Assembly: GCF_030127145.1 (NCBI RefSeq)
Contig: NZ_CP126158.1
Location: 930,001 to 994,000, forward strand
Source: Halobaculum halobium
Lineage (GTDB): Archaea > Halobacteriota > Halobacteria > Halobacteriales > Haloferacaceae
Length of the DNA stretch: 64,000 bases
Direction of reading: 5' to 3'
Shown here piece after piece: positions 43,350 through 52,821 of the stretch (positions are counted from its first letter, which is position 1; each line of letters begins with the position of its first letter). The notes under the pieces are model-generated. The model did not search any database. It had not been told where the DNA came from and saw only the letters and a list, made by a program, of their open reading frames with translations. Position numbers and translations under genes: made by a program.

Positions 43350-45656
43350 TCAGTCGTGTGATTCGGGCGGCGCGACCCGCTCCATCGCGGCCTCGAAGTC
43401 GGCCATCGTCACCGACAGCGCGTCGGCGTGGTCGTTCGCCTCGTCGCCGAACTCGTCGGCGACCCGCTCGACCGCCCGCATCGTCGCCTCGCGGACGACC
43501 GCCGTGAGTTCCGCGCCGGAGTACCCCTCGGTGTGGTCGGCCACGCGCTCCAGGTCCACGTCCTCGGAAAGCGGCGTGCGCTCGGTGTGAACCGCGAGGA
43601 TCTTCCGGCGCCCCGCCACGTCCGGCAGCGGCACCTCGACGTGGCTCTCCAGCCGCCCGGGCCGGACGAGCGCGTCGTCGAGCGCCTCTCTGCGGTTCGT
43701 CGCCGCGATGACCGCGAGGTTCGGGTTGCCGCTGGCGCGATCCAGCTCGGTGAGCAGCTGGGAGACGACGCGCTGACCGACGCCCGAGGAGTCGCCCATG
43801 CCGTCGCGGTCGACGGCGATGGCGTCGATCTCGTCGAAGAAGACGATCGACGGGGCGGCCTGGCGGGCGCGCTCGAACACCTCGCGGACGGCCTTCTCGG
43901 ACTCGCCGACGTAGCGGTCGAGCAACTCGGGCCCGGCGACCTCGATGAAGTTCACCTCGGACTCGCCCGCGATGGCGCGCGCGAGCAGCGTCTTTCCGGT
44001 CCCCGGCGGCCCGTAGAGGAGCACGCCGGTCGGCGGGTCCGCGCCGGCGGCGTCGAACAGCGGGGCGTAGGTGAGCGGCCAGGTGACCGCCCGTTCGAGG
44101 GTCTTCTTGGCCTCGTCGAGCCCGCCAACCTCGTCGAAGGTCGTGTCGGGCTGTTCGGCGACGTACTCGCGCATCGCGGACGGCTCAACCGCCGCAAGGG
44201 CCGACTCGAAGTCGGCTCGGGTCACCTCCACCGTGGCGAGGTCGACCGCGCTGTCCTCGTGGCGGGCGCGCCGCAGCGCAGTCAGCGCCGCCTCCGTCGT
44301 CAGCGAGTCGACGTCGGCGCCGACGAAGCCGTACGTCCGCGCGGCGAGGCGGTCGATGTCCACGTCCTCGGCCAGCGGCATCCGGCGGGTGTGCACCTCC
44401 AGGATCTCCCGACGCCCGGCCTCGCCCGGCACGCCGATCTCGATCTCGCGGTCGAACCGGCCGCCCCGCCGGAGGGCGGGGTCGATCGAGTCGACGCGGT
44501 TGGTCGCGCCGATGACGATCACGTCCTCGCGGGCGTCGAGGCCGTCCATCAGCGAGAGCAGTTGGCCGACGATCCGGTTTTCCATGTCGCCGCCGTCCTC
44601 GCGCTGGCCGGCGATGGAGTCGATCTCGTCGAAGAAGACGATGCTGGGCGCCGACTCGTTCGCCTCCGCGAAGATCTCCCGAAGCTTCTCCTCGCTTTCG
44701 CCCTTGTACTTCGAGGTGATCTCCGGACCGGACACCGAGATGAACGTGGCGTCGACCTCGTTTGCGACGGCCTTCGCGATCAGCGTCTTCCCCGTCCCCG
44801 GCGGGCCGTGGAGGAGCACCCCCTTCGGCGGATCGATGCCGAGGCGGGCGAACACCTCCGGCTCGGACAGCGGCAGTTCGATCGTCTCGCGCACGAGGTC
44901 GAGTTCGTCGTCGAGGCCGCCGATGTCCTCGTAGGTGACGCCGCCGGCGGGCGGCGTCGGTGCCGTAGCGCCACCGGGAGTTCTCTGGTCGTCGTCCCCG
45001 CCGTCTCTGCCGCTCCCGCTGTCGTCCCGACTCGCCCCTCCGGCCCGCCGATCGCGCGTCGGGAGGTCGACCGACGCGCCCGTCCCGGAGGTCGACGCGT
45101 TCACACCCGGCCGGTCGTCGCCACCGGCTTCGGCGCCTGGACCGCCCGAGTCCTGCCGTTCGACGGCGACGCGCGTTCCGTCGTGGATCTTCACCGGTCC
45201 CTCGGGACGCGTCTCCCGGACGACGAACACGTTCCCTCCGAGGTGCGGAATGCGCACCTGCTCGCCGGCGCTGACGGGGCGACCGTCGAGGTCGCGCTTC
45301 GCCGCGCGCGAGAGCGCGTCGCCGTCGATATCAACGCCGTCGAGCGCTGCGGGCGCGGTGAGTGTCACCGCGTCGGCCTCGCCGACGCGCTCTTTGTGGA
45401 CGCGGACGCGCTCGCCGATCTTCGCGCCGGCGTTGGCCCGCGTCTCGCCGTCGATGAGGATCTCGGCGTCCTCGGCGCCGGTCCCCGCGGGCCACACCTT
45501 CGCGGCGGTCTCGCGTTCGCCGGCGATAACGACCGTTTCCCCCGACAGCACTCCGAGCTCTCCCATCGCCGTGTCAGACAGGCGCGCGATGCCGCGGCCG
45601 GCGTCGCGCTTGGCCGCGCCGCGGACCGTCAGCGCGAGCCCCTCGTCGTCGCTCAT
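43350..45656 (-). CDS. CDC48/VAT-family AAA+ ATPase
   Basis: 768 residues from ATG 45656. An N-terminal double-psi barrel-like domain ([20 protein letters not shown]) is followed by a disordered Gly/Asp/Arg linker (~175-235). Two AAA modules follow: D1 with [18 protein letters not shown] and the [13 protein letters not shown] region; D2 with the second [18 protein letters not shown] and [16 protein letters not shown]48-type unfoldases extract or unfold proteins for degradation by the proteasome. This one differs from the canonical haloarchaeal Cdc48 (~740 residues) by its linker, and may be a paralogue. Confidence 0.92.
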   Translation of the reverse strand: MSDDEGLALTVRGAAKRDAGRGIARLSDTAMGELGVLSGETVVIAGERETAAKVWPAGTGAEDAEILIDGETRANAGAKIGERVRVHKERVGEADAVTLTAPAALDGVDIDGDALSRAAKRDLDGRPVSAGEQVRIPHLGGNVFVVRETRPEGPVKIHDGTRVAVERQDSGGPGAEAGGDDRPGVNASTSGTGASVDLPTRDRRAGGASRDDSGSGRDGGDDDQRTPGGATAPTPPAGGVTYEDIGGLDDELDLVRETIELPLSEPEVFARLGIDPPKGVLLHGPPGTGKTLIAKAVANEVDATFISVSGPEITSKYKGESEEKLREIFAEANESAPSIVFFDEIDSIAGQREDGGDMENRIVGQLLSLMDGLDAREDVIVIGATNRVDSIDPALRRGGRFDREIEIGVPGEAGRREILEVHTRRMPLAEDVDIDRLAARTYGFVGADVDSLTTEAALTALRRARHEDSAVDLATVEVTRADFESALAAVEPSAMREYVAEQPDTTFDEVGGLDEAKKTLERAVTWPLTYAPLFDAAGADPPTGVLLYGPPGTGKTLLARAIAGESEVNFIEVAGPELLDRYVGESEKAVREVFERARQAAPSIVFFDEIDAIAVDRDGMGDSSGVGQRVVSQLLTELDRASGNPNLAVIAATNRREALDDALVRPGRLESHVEVPLPDVAGRRKILAVHTERTPLSEDVDLERVADHTEGYSGAELTAVVREATMRAVERVADEFGDEANDHADALSVTMADFEAAMERVAPPESHD

Positions 45657-45765
45657 GGAACCGACTTCGGAGGGCTGCGGCTTACGGCTTTCCACGTTCG
45701 GCGAGAGGGCAGCGGAGTCGGCGTCGGCCCGTTCTGCGGGCGAACGGGCGGCGGAGTCGGACCGT

Positions 45766-46185
45766 TCAGCGCACGACGGTCACGGGAACCGGCGCGTTGT
45801 GAACGACGCTCTTCGCGACGTTGCCGACGAACAACCGCTCTGCCACGCCACCCGTGTGGGCGCCGATCAGGACCGCGTCGAACTCCTCGGCCCGCCTGAC
45901 GATCTCCTTGGCGGGGCTTCCCCATCCGACCTCCGTCTCGACCGTCGCGTCGTACTCCTCGGCGACGTCGCGGGCCCGCGAGAACAGGTCTTCGGAGGCG
46001 TCCTCCCCCGCCTGCTCGGCGTCCCCCTCGAGCGCCAGGCTCGCCGCCGCGCCCATCATCCCGGACGGCTCGCCCACGACGTGCAAGACGGTGACCGCGG
46101 CGGCCGGATGTGCTTCGAGCGCGTATCTGAGCGCCCGCTCGGACAGGTCGGAATCGTCCATCGGGACGAGAACGCGTTCGATCAC
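45766..46185 (-). CDS. universal stress protein (UspA family)
   Basis: 139 residues from GTG 46185 (IERVLVPMDDSDLSERAL). The C-terminal ATP-binding motif reads GAHTGGVAERLFVGNVAKSV followed by VPVTVVR, close to G-2x-G-9x-G(S/T). Stress-responsive nucleotide-binding protein. It is upstream of the CDC48-type gene on the same strand but 109 bp away. Confidence 0.9.
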   Translation of the reverse strand: MIERVLVPMDDSDLSERALRYALEAHPAAAVTVLHVVGEPSGMMGAAASLALEGDAEQAGEDASEDLFSRARDVAEEYDATVETEVGWGSPAKEIVRRAEEFDAVLIGAHTGGVAERLFVGNVAKSVVHNAPVPVTVVR

Positions 46186-46326
46186 ATGTCTCCTTCGTCG
46201 GCACGTCGAATAAACATCGGGGACAAAATAGGCGGATTCAGGCTCCGAGCGTGCGGATCGACGGACGGCGTACCGTCCGTCCCCGCTCATCGACCTCGTC
46301 GAGGACGCAGGCCCGGAGCGGGGCTC

Positions 46327-47001
46327 CTAGTCGAGGTCGAGACCGAGGTCCGAGTCCGCGAGCAACGCGGCGACCGTCTCCTCAGCCGGTTCGTCGGGAT
46401 TGACGCGGCGGGCGTACCACCGCAGCGCCGTCGCCAGTGTGTCGGTCGGGTCCCCAGAGGCGACGCGCAGGGTGTCCGTCTCGCCGCCCGCGGCGACCGC
46501 GAGCGCGAAGCCGTGCGACGAGGAGAGCGCGCCGAGCTCCGCGGCGACCGCGGCCAGCGGGTCGTCGCCTCGCTCTCGGGCGTCGCCCCGGGGTTCTCCC
46601 TCTCCGGCGAGGCCGCCGGCGGCTGATCCGCCGCCTGAGAGATCCGTGGACGCCGTCGTCCCGTCTGTGTCGACGCTGGACCCCACGTCCGAGTCGTCGC
46701 CTCCGGGCGCGGGGTCCGCAACGGCCCGTCGTCCGGTCGTCGGCGCCGTCCCCTGTTTCGGCTCCTCCGAATCGTCGCGTCCGGCGACGGTCGATATCAC
46801 GTACCGGCCGTCGTCGGTCTCGTCGACGCCGTCGCGGCCGCGGATCTCGAGGTCGTCCGGGTCCATCACGCCCTCGCGGTCCAGCGGCGATCCGTCGTCG
46901 TGCTCCTCGCCATCGTCGGTCGGCTCCGCTCCGTCGACGCGAACGACGTCCCGAACAGCCCCCTCATCGTCGGGTTCCTCCGGATCGTCTGCGTCGGTCA
47001 T
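46327..47001 (-). CDS. acidic conserved haloarchaeal protein of unknown function
   Basis: 224 residues from ATG 47001. The N-terminal half is very acidic and low in complexity, with DPDDLEIRGRDGVDETDDGRYVIST inside. The C-terminal ~80 residues form a conserved-looking unit: LAAVAAELGALSSSHGFALAVAA, then TLATALRWYARRV. I do not recognise a function. It is divergent from ileS. Confidence 0.6.
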   Translation of the reverse strand: MTDADDPEEPDDEGAVRDVVRVDGAEPTDDGEEHDDGSPLDREGVMDPDDLEIRGRDGVDETDDGRYVISTVAGRDDSEEPKQGTAPTTGRRAVADPAPGGDDSDVGSSVDTDGTTASTDLSGGGSAAGGLAGEGEPRGDARERGDDPLAAVAAELGALSSSHGFALAVAAGGETDTLRVASGDPTDTLATALRWYARRVNPDEPAEETVAALLADSDLGLDLD

Positions 47002-47203
47002 CGGCGAGTAGTTTTCCCGGCCGCTGTATGAACGCTCCGCCGCGGTTCTCAGCGGTGAGAGCGGTGCGGTGGGCGCGGCGGAAGCGACTCGGGAGGGACG
47101 AGTCGGTGAGAGCGACGCGACGATCAGAGCGCGTCTGCGCTCCCGTGTGCACTCGCGACAGTGGACCACCGACTTGATGTACTCCCGCCGGTTCACACCG
47201 AGC

Positions 47204-50200
47204 ATGGACGACAGCGACATCTCGGACCAGTACACGCCGGAGGCGGTGGAGGCCGCCGTCTCCGAGCGCTGGGACGAGACGGACGCCTACGAGGTGACGA
47301 AGCAGGCGCACGCCGACGATCCGTCCTTCTTCTTCGTCGACGGCCCGCCGTACACGACCGGGCAGATGCACCTGGGGACGGCCTGGAACAAGACGCTGAA
47401 GGACACCGTCATCCGCCACAAGCGGATGACCGGCCACGACGTGACCGACCGCCCCGGCTACGACATGCACGGGCTCCCCATCGAGACGAAAGTCGAGCAG
47501 GAGCTCGGCTTCGAGACCAAACGCGACATCGAGGAGTTCGGCATGGAGAACTTCATCGAGGAGTGCCGGGAGTTCGCCGTCCGCAACCGCGAGAACATGG
47601 ACGAGGACTTCCAGTCCATCGGCGCCTGGATGGACTGGGACGACCCGTACCAGACCATCGAACCGGAGTACATGGAGTCGGCGTGGTGGGCCCTGTCCCA
47701 GGTCCACGACCGCGGCCTCGTCGAGCAGGGCAAGCGCTCCATCTCCCAGTGCCCCCGCTGTGAGACCGCCATCGCCAACAACGAGGTCGAGTACGAGGAC
47801 ATCGAATCGCCCTCCATCTACGTGAAGTTCCCCCTCAGCGACCGCGAGGGGAGCCTCGTCATCTGGACCACGACGCCGTGGACGATCCCCGCGAACACGT
47901 TCATCGCCGTCGGTAGCGACCTCACCTACCAGGAGGTCGAGGCGACCAGAGACGGGGAGACCGAGACGCTGTTCCTCGCGGAATCCACGGTCGAGGACGC
48001 GCTCCGCCGCGGCCGTTACGACGACTTCGAGGTCGTCGGGGAGTTCTCGGGCGAGGAACTGGTCGGCTGGACGTACGACCACCCGCTCGCAGAGGAGGTA
48101 CCCGAGCACCCGAGCTTCGAGGGCGCCGGCGAGGTGTACACCGCCGACTACGTCGAGGCCGACCGCACGGGGCTCGTCCACTCCGCGCCCGGCCACGGGC
48201 AGGAGGACTTCGAACGCGGCGAGGAGCTGGGGCTGGAGCCATTCTGTCCCGTCGGCGGCGACGGCGTTTATACCGATGCCGGCGGCACGTACGCCGACCA
48301 GTTCGTCCGCGACGCCAACGACGACATCATCGCCGACCTCGACGGGAAGGACCTTCTGCTGGCCAGCGAGACCCACGAACACAGCTACGGCCACTGCTGG
48401 CGGTGTGACACCCCCATCGTCTTCCTCGCGACCGACCAGTGGTTCATCCGGATCACCGAGATCAAAGACGAGCTGCTGGCGAACATCGACGACGCCGAGT
48501 GGCACCCCCACTCCGCCCGCGAGGGCCGCTTCCGCAACTTCGTCGAGGAGGCGCCCGACTGGAACGTCTCTCGACAGCGCTACTGGGGCATTCCCCTCCC
48601 GATCTGGGTGCCCGAGGACGCCGAGACGTACGACGCAGAGGACCTGATCGTCGTCGCCACGAGGGAGGAACTCGCCGAGCGCGTCGACCAAGCGGTCGAC
48701 CCCGACACCATCGACCTCCACCGTCCGTCGGTCGATGACCTGACGATCACCGAGGACGGGATCACCTACGAGCGCGTGCCGGACGTGTTCGACGTGTGGT
48801 TCGACTCCTCGGTCGCCAGCCTCGGGACCATCGGCTACCCGAGCAGCGAGGACGACTTCGAGGAGCTGTGGCCCGCCGACCTCATCATCGAGGCGCACGA
48901 CCAGACCCGCGGCTGGTTCTGGTCGCAACTGGGCATGGGCACCGCCGCGCTGGGGGAGTCGCCGTACCGCGAGGTGCTGATGCACGGCTTCACGACGATG
49001 GGCGACGGCTCGAAGATGTCCAAGTCGAAGGGGAACATCGTCGAGCCCGAGGAGGCCATCGACGCCGCCGGGCGCGACCCGCTGCGGTGTTACCTCCTCA
49101 GCCACGAGCAGCAGGAGAAGAACCTCGCGTTCGAGTGGGACGGCCTCCACGAGATGCAGTCCACGCTCAACATCCTCTGGAACGTGTTCCGGTTCCCGCT
49201 GCCGTATATGAAGCTGGACGGCTACGACCCGGCCGAACCGGACATCCACGGCGCCGACCTCGACGTGGTGGACGAGTGGGTCCTCTCTCGCCTGCAGACC
49301 GTGAAAGCCGAGATGGACGACGCGTGGGACGACTACGAGATCGACGACGCGCTGAACGCCCTGCTCGAGTTCGTCACGCACGACGTGTCGCGCTTCTACG
49401 TGAAGGCGATCCGCGAGCGCATGTGGGAAGACGAGGACAGCGCCTCCAAGCGTGCCGCCTACGACACGATGGCGACCGTGCTCGGGGAGGTCACGCGCCT
49501 GCTCGCGCCGTACGCGCCGTACCTCACCGAGCGGATGTACCAGCACCTCGACGGCGAGGCGACGACGGTCCACCAGCTCGCCCGACCCGAGGTGGACAAG
49601 GAGTTCCGCGACCGGCAGTTGGAGACGGACATGTCGGTCCTCCGCGACGTGGAGGAGACGGCCGCGAACGCCCGCCAGCGCGCCGAGCGGAAGCTCCGAT
49701 GGCCGGTCACGCGCGTCGTCGTGGAGAGCGACGACGAGGCGGCTCGCGAGTCGGTCGCGACCCTCCGGGATCTGCTGGCCGACCGCGTGAACAGCCGGGA
49801 GGTCGAGGTCGTCGACTCCTACGGCGAGCTCGTCGAGGTTGCCGAGCCCGAGATGTCGACGCTGGGGCCGGCCTTCGGCGGCGAGGCCCAGGAGGTCATG
49901 GCCGCCATCGAGGGATCGACCCGCGCCGACCTGGAGGCGAGCGGCCGCCTCGCTGTCGAGGTCGGCGGCGAGGTGTACGAACTCGACGAGGAGATGGTGA
50001 AGTTCCACTCACAGGCGCCCGAGGGCGTCGTGAGCGCCGAGTTCGACGCAGGCACGGTCTACGTCGACACAGAGCTCACCGAGGACGTGGAGTCCGAGGG
50101 GTACGCCCGCGACGTGGTCCGCCGCATCCAGGAGATGCGCAAGGAGCTCGACCTCGAGGTGGACGAGCGCATCCGCGTCTCGTTGGACGTCGACGATGAC

Positions 50201-50377
50201 CGGGTCGCCGGCTTCGTCGACGATCACCGCGAGTACGTCGCCGAGGAGACCCGAGCGGACGCGTTCGTCGACGACGAGGAAGCGGAGTTCGACCTCGTCG
50301 AGCAGTGGACCGTCGAGGGCGTCGCGGTGACCATCGGCGTGGCGCGCGTCGCCGTGGAGACGCCCGTCGACGAGTAA
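47204..50377 (+). CDS. ileS: isoleucyl-tRNA synthetase
   Basis: 1057 residues. Class I signature in PPYTTGQMHLGTAWNKTLKD (HIGH box) and KMSKSKGN (class I lysine motif). The editing domain includes WTTTPWTIPANTF and LVHSAPGHGQEDF. The anticodon-binding region and a C-terminal tail follow. Length fits archaeal IleRS without the bacterial zinc tail. ATG 47204 matches the family N-terminus (SDQYTPEAVEAAV); 47177 is an alternative. Large antisense frames over the gene are shadows. Confidence 0.96.
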   Translation: MDDSDISDQYTPEAVEAAVSERWDETDAYEVTKQAHADDPSFFFVDGPPYTTGQMHLGTAWNKTLKDTVIRHKRMTGHDVTDRPGYDMHGLPIETKVEQELGFETKRDIEEFGMENFIEECREFAVRNRENMDEDFQSIGAWMDWDDPYQTIEPEYMESAWWALSQVHDRGLVEQGKRSISQCPRCETAIANNEVEYEDIESPSIYVKFPLSDREGSLVIWTTTPWTIPANTFIAVGSDLTYQEVEATRDGETETLFLAESTVEDALRRGRYDDFEVVGEFSGEELVGWTYDHPLAEEVPEHPSFEGAGEVYTADYVEADRTGLVHSAPGHGQEDFERGEELGLEPFCPVGGDGVYTDAGGTYADQFVRDANDDIIADLDGKDLLLASETHEHSYGHCWRCDTPIVFLATDQWFIRITEIKDELLANIDDAEWHPHSAREGRFRNFVEEAPDWNVSRQRYWGIPLPIWVPEDAETYDAEDLIVVATREELAERVDQAVDPDTIDLHRPSVDDLTITEDGITYERVPDVFDVWFDSSVASLGTIGYPSSEDDFEELWPADLIIEAHDQTRGWFWSQLGMGTAALGESPYREVLMHGFTTMGDGSKMSKSKGNIVEPEEAIDAAGRDPLRCYLLSHEQQEKNLAFEWDGLHEMQSTLNILWNVFRFPLPYMKLDGYDPAEPDIHGADLDVVDEWVLSRLQTVKAEMDDAWDDYEIDDALNALLEFVTHDVSRFYVKAIRERMWEDEDSASKRAAYDTMATVLGEVTRLLAPYAPYLTERMYQHLDGEATTVHQLARPEVDKEFRDRQLETDMSVLRDVEETAANARQRAERKLRWPVTRVVVESDDEAARESVATLRDLLADRVNSREVEVVDSYGELVEVAEPEMSTLGPAFGGEAQEVMAAIEGSTRADLEASGRLAVEVGGEVYELDEEMVKFHSQAPEGVVSAEFDAGTVYVDTELTEDVESEGYARDVVRRIQEMRKELDLEVDERIRVSLDVDDDRVAGFVDDHREYVAEETRADAFVDDEEAEFDLVEQWTVEGVAVTIGVARVAVETPVDE

Positions 50378-50793
50378 CGCGAGGTCGAACGAACGAAGCG
50401 CCCGACCTCTCGAAGGAACGGCGGTCGCGCATCGCGTCACCTCGCGTCGCTCGGCGAGGCAGGCGGCTCGGAAGTCACGTGCGACTCCTCGCCGTCAACA
50501 CGACAGCGAGCCACCCACGCATCCGAGTCCGCGGCGTCGCCTGACACGACGGTGTCGCAAGCGCCGTTCGAAGCGGCTCTCGTCGGTCGCCGGACCCACG
50601 CGTCGGCGACCGACGGCCGCACGTCGAGACCGAACTGGAATCGAACTCGTCTCGTCTGCCGACCGGACGGCGCCACCCGCCGCGACGGCGTCCCGTCGTT
50701 CGTCGTGAATCCTCCTCAACGTCGCCGACACTTCCCGGCCCTCTGGAACTCTCGGGAGCGCTCCCGAGCCCTCCGGACCGCTCGGCTCGCCAC
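50378..50793. other. intergenic region between ileS and the arsenic cluster
   Basis: 416 bp. It includes one minus-strand frame with good third-position bias, listed separately. Otherwise nothing is recognised. Confidence 0.4.
50437..50676 (-). CDS. possible 79-residue hypothetical protein
   Basis: ATG 50676 to TGA 50437. High G/C in third positions and a protein-like C-terminal half (CDTVVSGDAADSDAWVARC) suggest coding, but the N-terminal half is arginine-rich and no family is recognised. It would converge with ileS. Confidence 0.35.
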   Translation of the reverse strand: MAPSGRQTRRVRFQFGLDVRPSVADAWVRRPTRAASNGACDTVVSGDAADSDAWVARCRVDGEESHVTSEPPASPSDAR

Positions 50794-50805
50794 GTTCATA
50801 TGAAC
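50794..50805 (+). promoter_or_regulatory. ArsR operator over the arsR1 promoter
   Basis: Perfect 12-bp palindrome GTTCATATGAAC. Its centre is ~25 bp before ATG 50824, in the place of the TATA box. ArsR/SmtB repressors bind palindromes with TGAAC-like arms, so autorepression is inferred. Confidence 0.6.
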
Positions 50806-50823
50806 GCTTCTGCATTCGTTCGT

Positions 50824-51228
50824 ATGGCGATGACCGAACGGCTCGAACGCCTCATCGCAGACGAGGTGGGCGAGGGCTGCGCGGACGACGTGGACGACCG
50901 ACTGGACGACCTGTCCGCGCTGGACGAGCGCGCCCGCGTCGAGGACGGCGGGGCCGCCGCCGACGTCGACGCGCTGTCGGCGCTGGGCAGCGAAACGCGC
51001 TACCGACTGGCTCGACTGCTCGCGACCGCCGAGGGCGACCTGTGCGTCTGCGAGCTCGAACCGCTGCTGGACGTGAGCGCCTCGGCGGTCAGTCACGCGC
51101 TGTCGACGCTGACCGACGCTCGCCTGGTCTCACGTCGAAAGGAGGGGAAGTGGCGCTACTACGACACCACCGACCGCGCCGACGCGCTGTTGGACGCGCT
51201 CGATGCGACCCGCGGGGTGGAGGCGTGA
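50824..51228 (+). CDS. arsR: ArsR-family metalloregulator 1
   Basis: 134 residues from ATG 50824 (MAMTERLERLIADEV). The winged HTH includes LGSETRYRLARLLATAEGDL, the metal-binding-like ELxVCEL box as GDLCVCELE, the recognition helix SASAVSHALSTL, and the wing RRKEGKWRYYD. Cys-x-Cys in the box is the classical As(III)/Sb(III) sensing pattern. The stop overlaps the arsC GTG start (GTGA at 51225). An in-frame ATG at 50800 lies inside the operator and is unlikely. Confidence 0.92.
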   Translation: MAMTERLERLIADEVGEGCADDVDDRLDDLSALDERARVEDGGAAADVDALSALGSETRYRLARLLATAEGDLCVCELEPLLDVSASAVSHALSTLTDARLVSRRKEGKWRYYDTTDRADALLDALDATRGVEA

Positions 51229-51803
51229 GCGACGAGCGCGAGGGCGAGCGGGGCGAGCCCTCGATTCGAACGGGGAGAGAAACGACCCGCGAGACCGTCG
51301 ACAGCGCGGACGGACGCGGTGCCGCCAGCTCCGCGGACCCTACCGGCGAGGAGCTCGTCTGCCTCGCGTTCGTCTGCGTCCAGAACGCTGGGCGCTCGCA
51401 GATGTCGTACGCATTCGCCCAGCGCGAGGTCGAACGTCGCGGGCTGGAGGGCCGCGTTGAGCTCCTCACCGGCGGCACTCACCCCGCGGACCACGTCCAC
51501 GACGAAGTCGTCGACGCGATGGCCGAACTCGGGACCGACATGTCCGACCGGACCCCCCAGGCCGTAAGTGACGAGGAACTGAACGATTGCGACTACGTCG
51601 CGACGATGGGCTGTTCGACGCTGTCGCTCGCGGACGCGGTGGAGGCGCGCGACTGGGCGCTCGCCGATCCCGACGGGAAGTCGCCCGAGGAGGTGGCCGC
51701 GATCCGCGACGAGATCGGATCGCGGGTCGTCACGCTGTTCGACGAGGTGTTCGGAGAATACGAGGGCGACCCGTCGGCGAACGCGACCGGTGCGGACGGA
51801 TAA
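51225..51803 (+). CDS. arsC: arsenate reductase-like protein (LMW-PTP fold)
   Basis: 192 residues from GTG 51225. A ~42-residue hydrophilic N-terminal extension precedes the domain. The P-loop is FVCVQNAGRSQMSYAFA, with C51 and R57 (Cx5RS). Further Cys at 122 and 130 (NDCDYVATMGC) could serve the disulfide relay, and DWALADPDGKS holds the general acid. It would reduce As(V) to As(III) for export by ACR3. Translationally coupled to arsR1. Confidence 0.9.
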   Translation: MSDEREGERGEPSIRTGRETTRETVDSADGRGAASSADPTGEELVCLAFVCVQNAGRSQMSYAFAQREVERRGLEGRVELLTGGTHPADHVHDEVVDAMAELGTDMSDRTPQAVSDEELNDCDYVATMGCSTLSLADAVEARDWALADPDGKSPEEVAAIRDEIGSRVVTLFDEVFGEYEGDPSANATGADG

Positions 51804-51863
51804 GCCAATTTTGCTATCACTCAATCAAAAGACGACTATCTCTGGCCGGCATCCTCTGTCAAA

Positions 51864-51876
51864 ATACATTATGTAT
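51864..51876. repeat. 13-bp palindrome in the arsC-orf spacer
   Basis: ATACAT and ATGTAT arms around one T, in an A/T-rich spacer. It does not share the operator consensus of 51927 or 52396. Confidence 0.35.
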
Positions 51877-51926
51877 GGATGTAGGCGGCCAAAACGGGAT
51901 CTGTCCGATCCGGGTTCAGAACTCAT

Positions 51927-51950
51927 AATTGATTGTGTTTTCAATCAATT
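51927..51950 (+). promoter_or_regulatory. operator-like inverted repeat before the unknown ars-cluster gene
   Basis: Perfect 9-bp arms AATTGATTG and CAATCAATT separated by 6 bp, covering the presumed TATA/start region of the gene at 51961. It shares the core TGT-N-TTTTCAATC with the arsR2 operator at 52396. Confidence 0.6.
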
Positions 51951-51960
51951 GGTAGAGAAC

Positions 51961-52236
51961 ATGACCGGACTCACCGAGTACCTCGGGAAGCCGTTCGACG
52001 CGCTGTTCGCGATCACGTCGAACGAGACGGTTGCGGACGACGAAACGGTTGAGGAGGGACTCTACGCCGACGCGCGGTCGAAGGGTGGCGTCTACTCGAT
52101 CACGAGTACGCAGTCCGGTGAGAGTACCTACGCCGCGTACGACGCGGACGGCTCCCGAGCGGATGCGCTGCAGGAAGCGGAGGTCTCCGACCGTTCTCGG
52201 ACTCCCGGACCCGTTCCACCCGTCGACCGGTCGTGA
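51961..52236 (+). CDS. unknown 91-residue protein of the arsenic cluster
   Basis: ATG 51961 follows the operator closely. The protein begins MTGLTEYLGKPFDALFAIT and its C-terminus is acidic and proline-rich (RSRTPGPVPPVDRS). No family, membrane helix, signal or cysteine is seen, so direct arsenic binding by thiols is not supported. Codon use is haloarchaeal. Its location between arsC and arsR2 and the shared operator imply arsenic-dependent expression. Confidence 0.65.
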   Translation: MTGLTEYLGKPFDALFAITSNETVADDETVEEGLYADARSKGGVYSITSTQSGESTYAAYDADGSRADALQEAEVSDRSRTPGPVPPVDRS

Positions 52237-52395
52237 CGGACGACTGACTCGGTCACAGTCCGATTCGATGCGTTGGCAATCAAACGAAAGTGTGTTCCGC
52301 CCAGCCGTCCGGAACAGCCATCGAATTTTCACCCGACTGTAGCCGCTTATTGGGCCGGCATCCGTCCCGGTTCCCGATCCGTAGCGAAACAACTA

Positions 52396-52413
52396 ATTGA
52401 ATGTATTTTCAAT
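52396..52413 (+). promoter_or_regulatory. ArsR2 operator over its own promoter
   Basis: Arms ATTGAA and TTCAAT separated by 6 bp, with ACTAATTGA ~27 bp before ATG 52423 as the likely TATA box. Similar to the site at 51927. Confidence 0.6.
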
Positions 52414-52422
52414 CGTTGTTCG

Positions 52423-52821
52423 ATGGCACAAGCCACCGAACGACTTCGCCGATATCTCGACGACGAACTCGGGGAGTGTCGCAGCGAGGACGTCGAGCGT
52501 CGGCTCGACGAACTCGGGACCCTCGAGGCCGCACTCGAGAACTCGCAAGTCGAGACCGAACTGGACGTCCTCTCGGCGCTGGCGAACGAGACGCGCTACA
52601 GCCTCGTGCGCGTCCTCGTTGCCGCGCACGAGGAGCTGTGCGTCTGTGAACTGAACGCGGTCGTCGACGTGAGCGAGAGCGGCCTCAGTCACGCCCTCTC
52701 GGCGCTCGTCGACGCCGGGCTCGTCGAGGGGCGCAAGGACGGCCGGTGGAAGAAGTACCGCGCGACCAACCGCGCGGTGGCGCTGGTGACGGTTCTTGGC
52801 GGGAGCGTGCGCGATGAGTAA
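52423..52821 (+). CDS. arsR: ArsR-family metalloregulator 2
   Basis: 132 residues from ATG 52423 (MAQATERLRRYLDDELGECR). Same architecture as ArsR1: LANETRYSLVRVLVAAHEELCVCELN with Cys-x-Cys, recognition helix SESGLSHALSAL, wing EGRKDGRWKKYR. It overlaps the ACR3 gene by 8 bp, so regulator and pump are translationally coupled. The operator type differs from ArsR1, implying separate DNA specificity. Confidence 0.92.
   Translation: MAQATERLRRYLDDELGECRSEDVERRLDELGTLEAALENSQVETELDVLSALANETRYSLVRVLVAAHEELCVCELNAVVDVSESGLSHALSALVDAGLVEGRKDGRWKKYRATNRAVALVTVLGGSVRDE

Noticed and set aside
46964-50008. A 1014-codon open frame on the minus strand
   Set aside because: It is fully antisense to ileS, whose motifs and length are canonical; the frame is an effect of high G+C and has no recognised domains.
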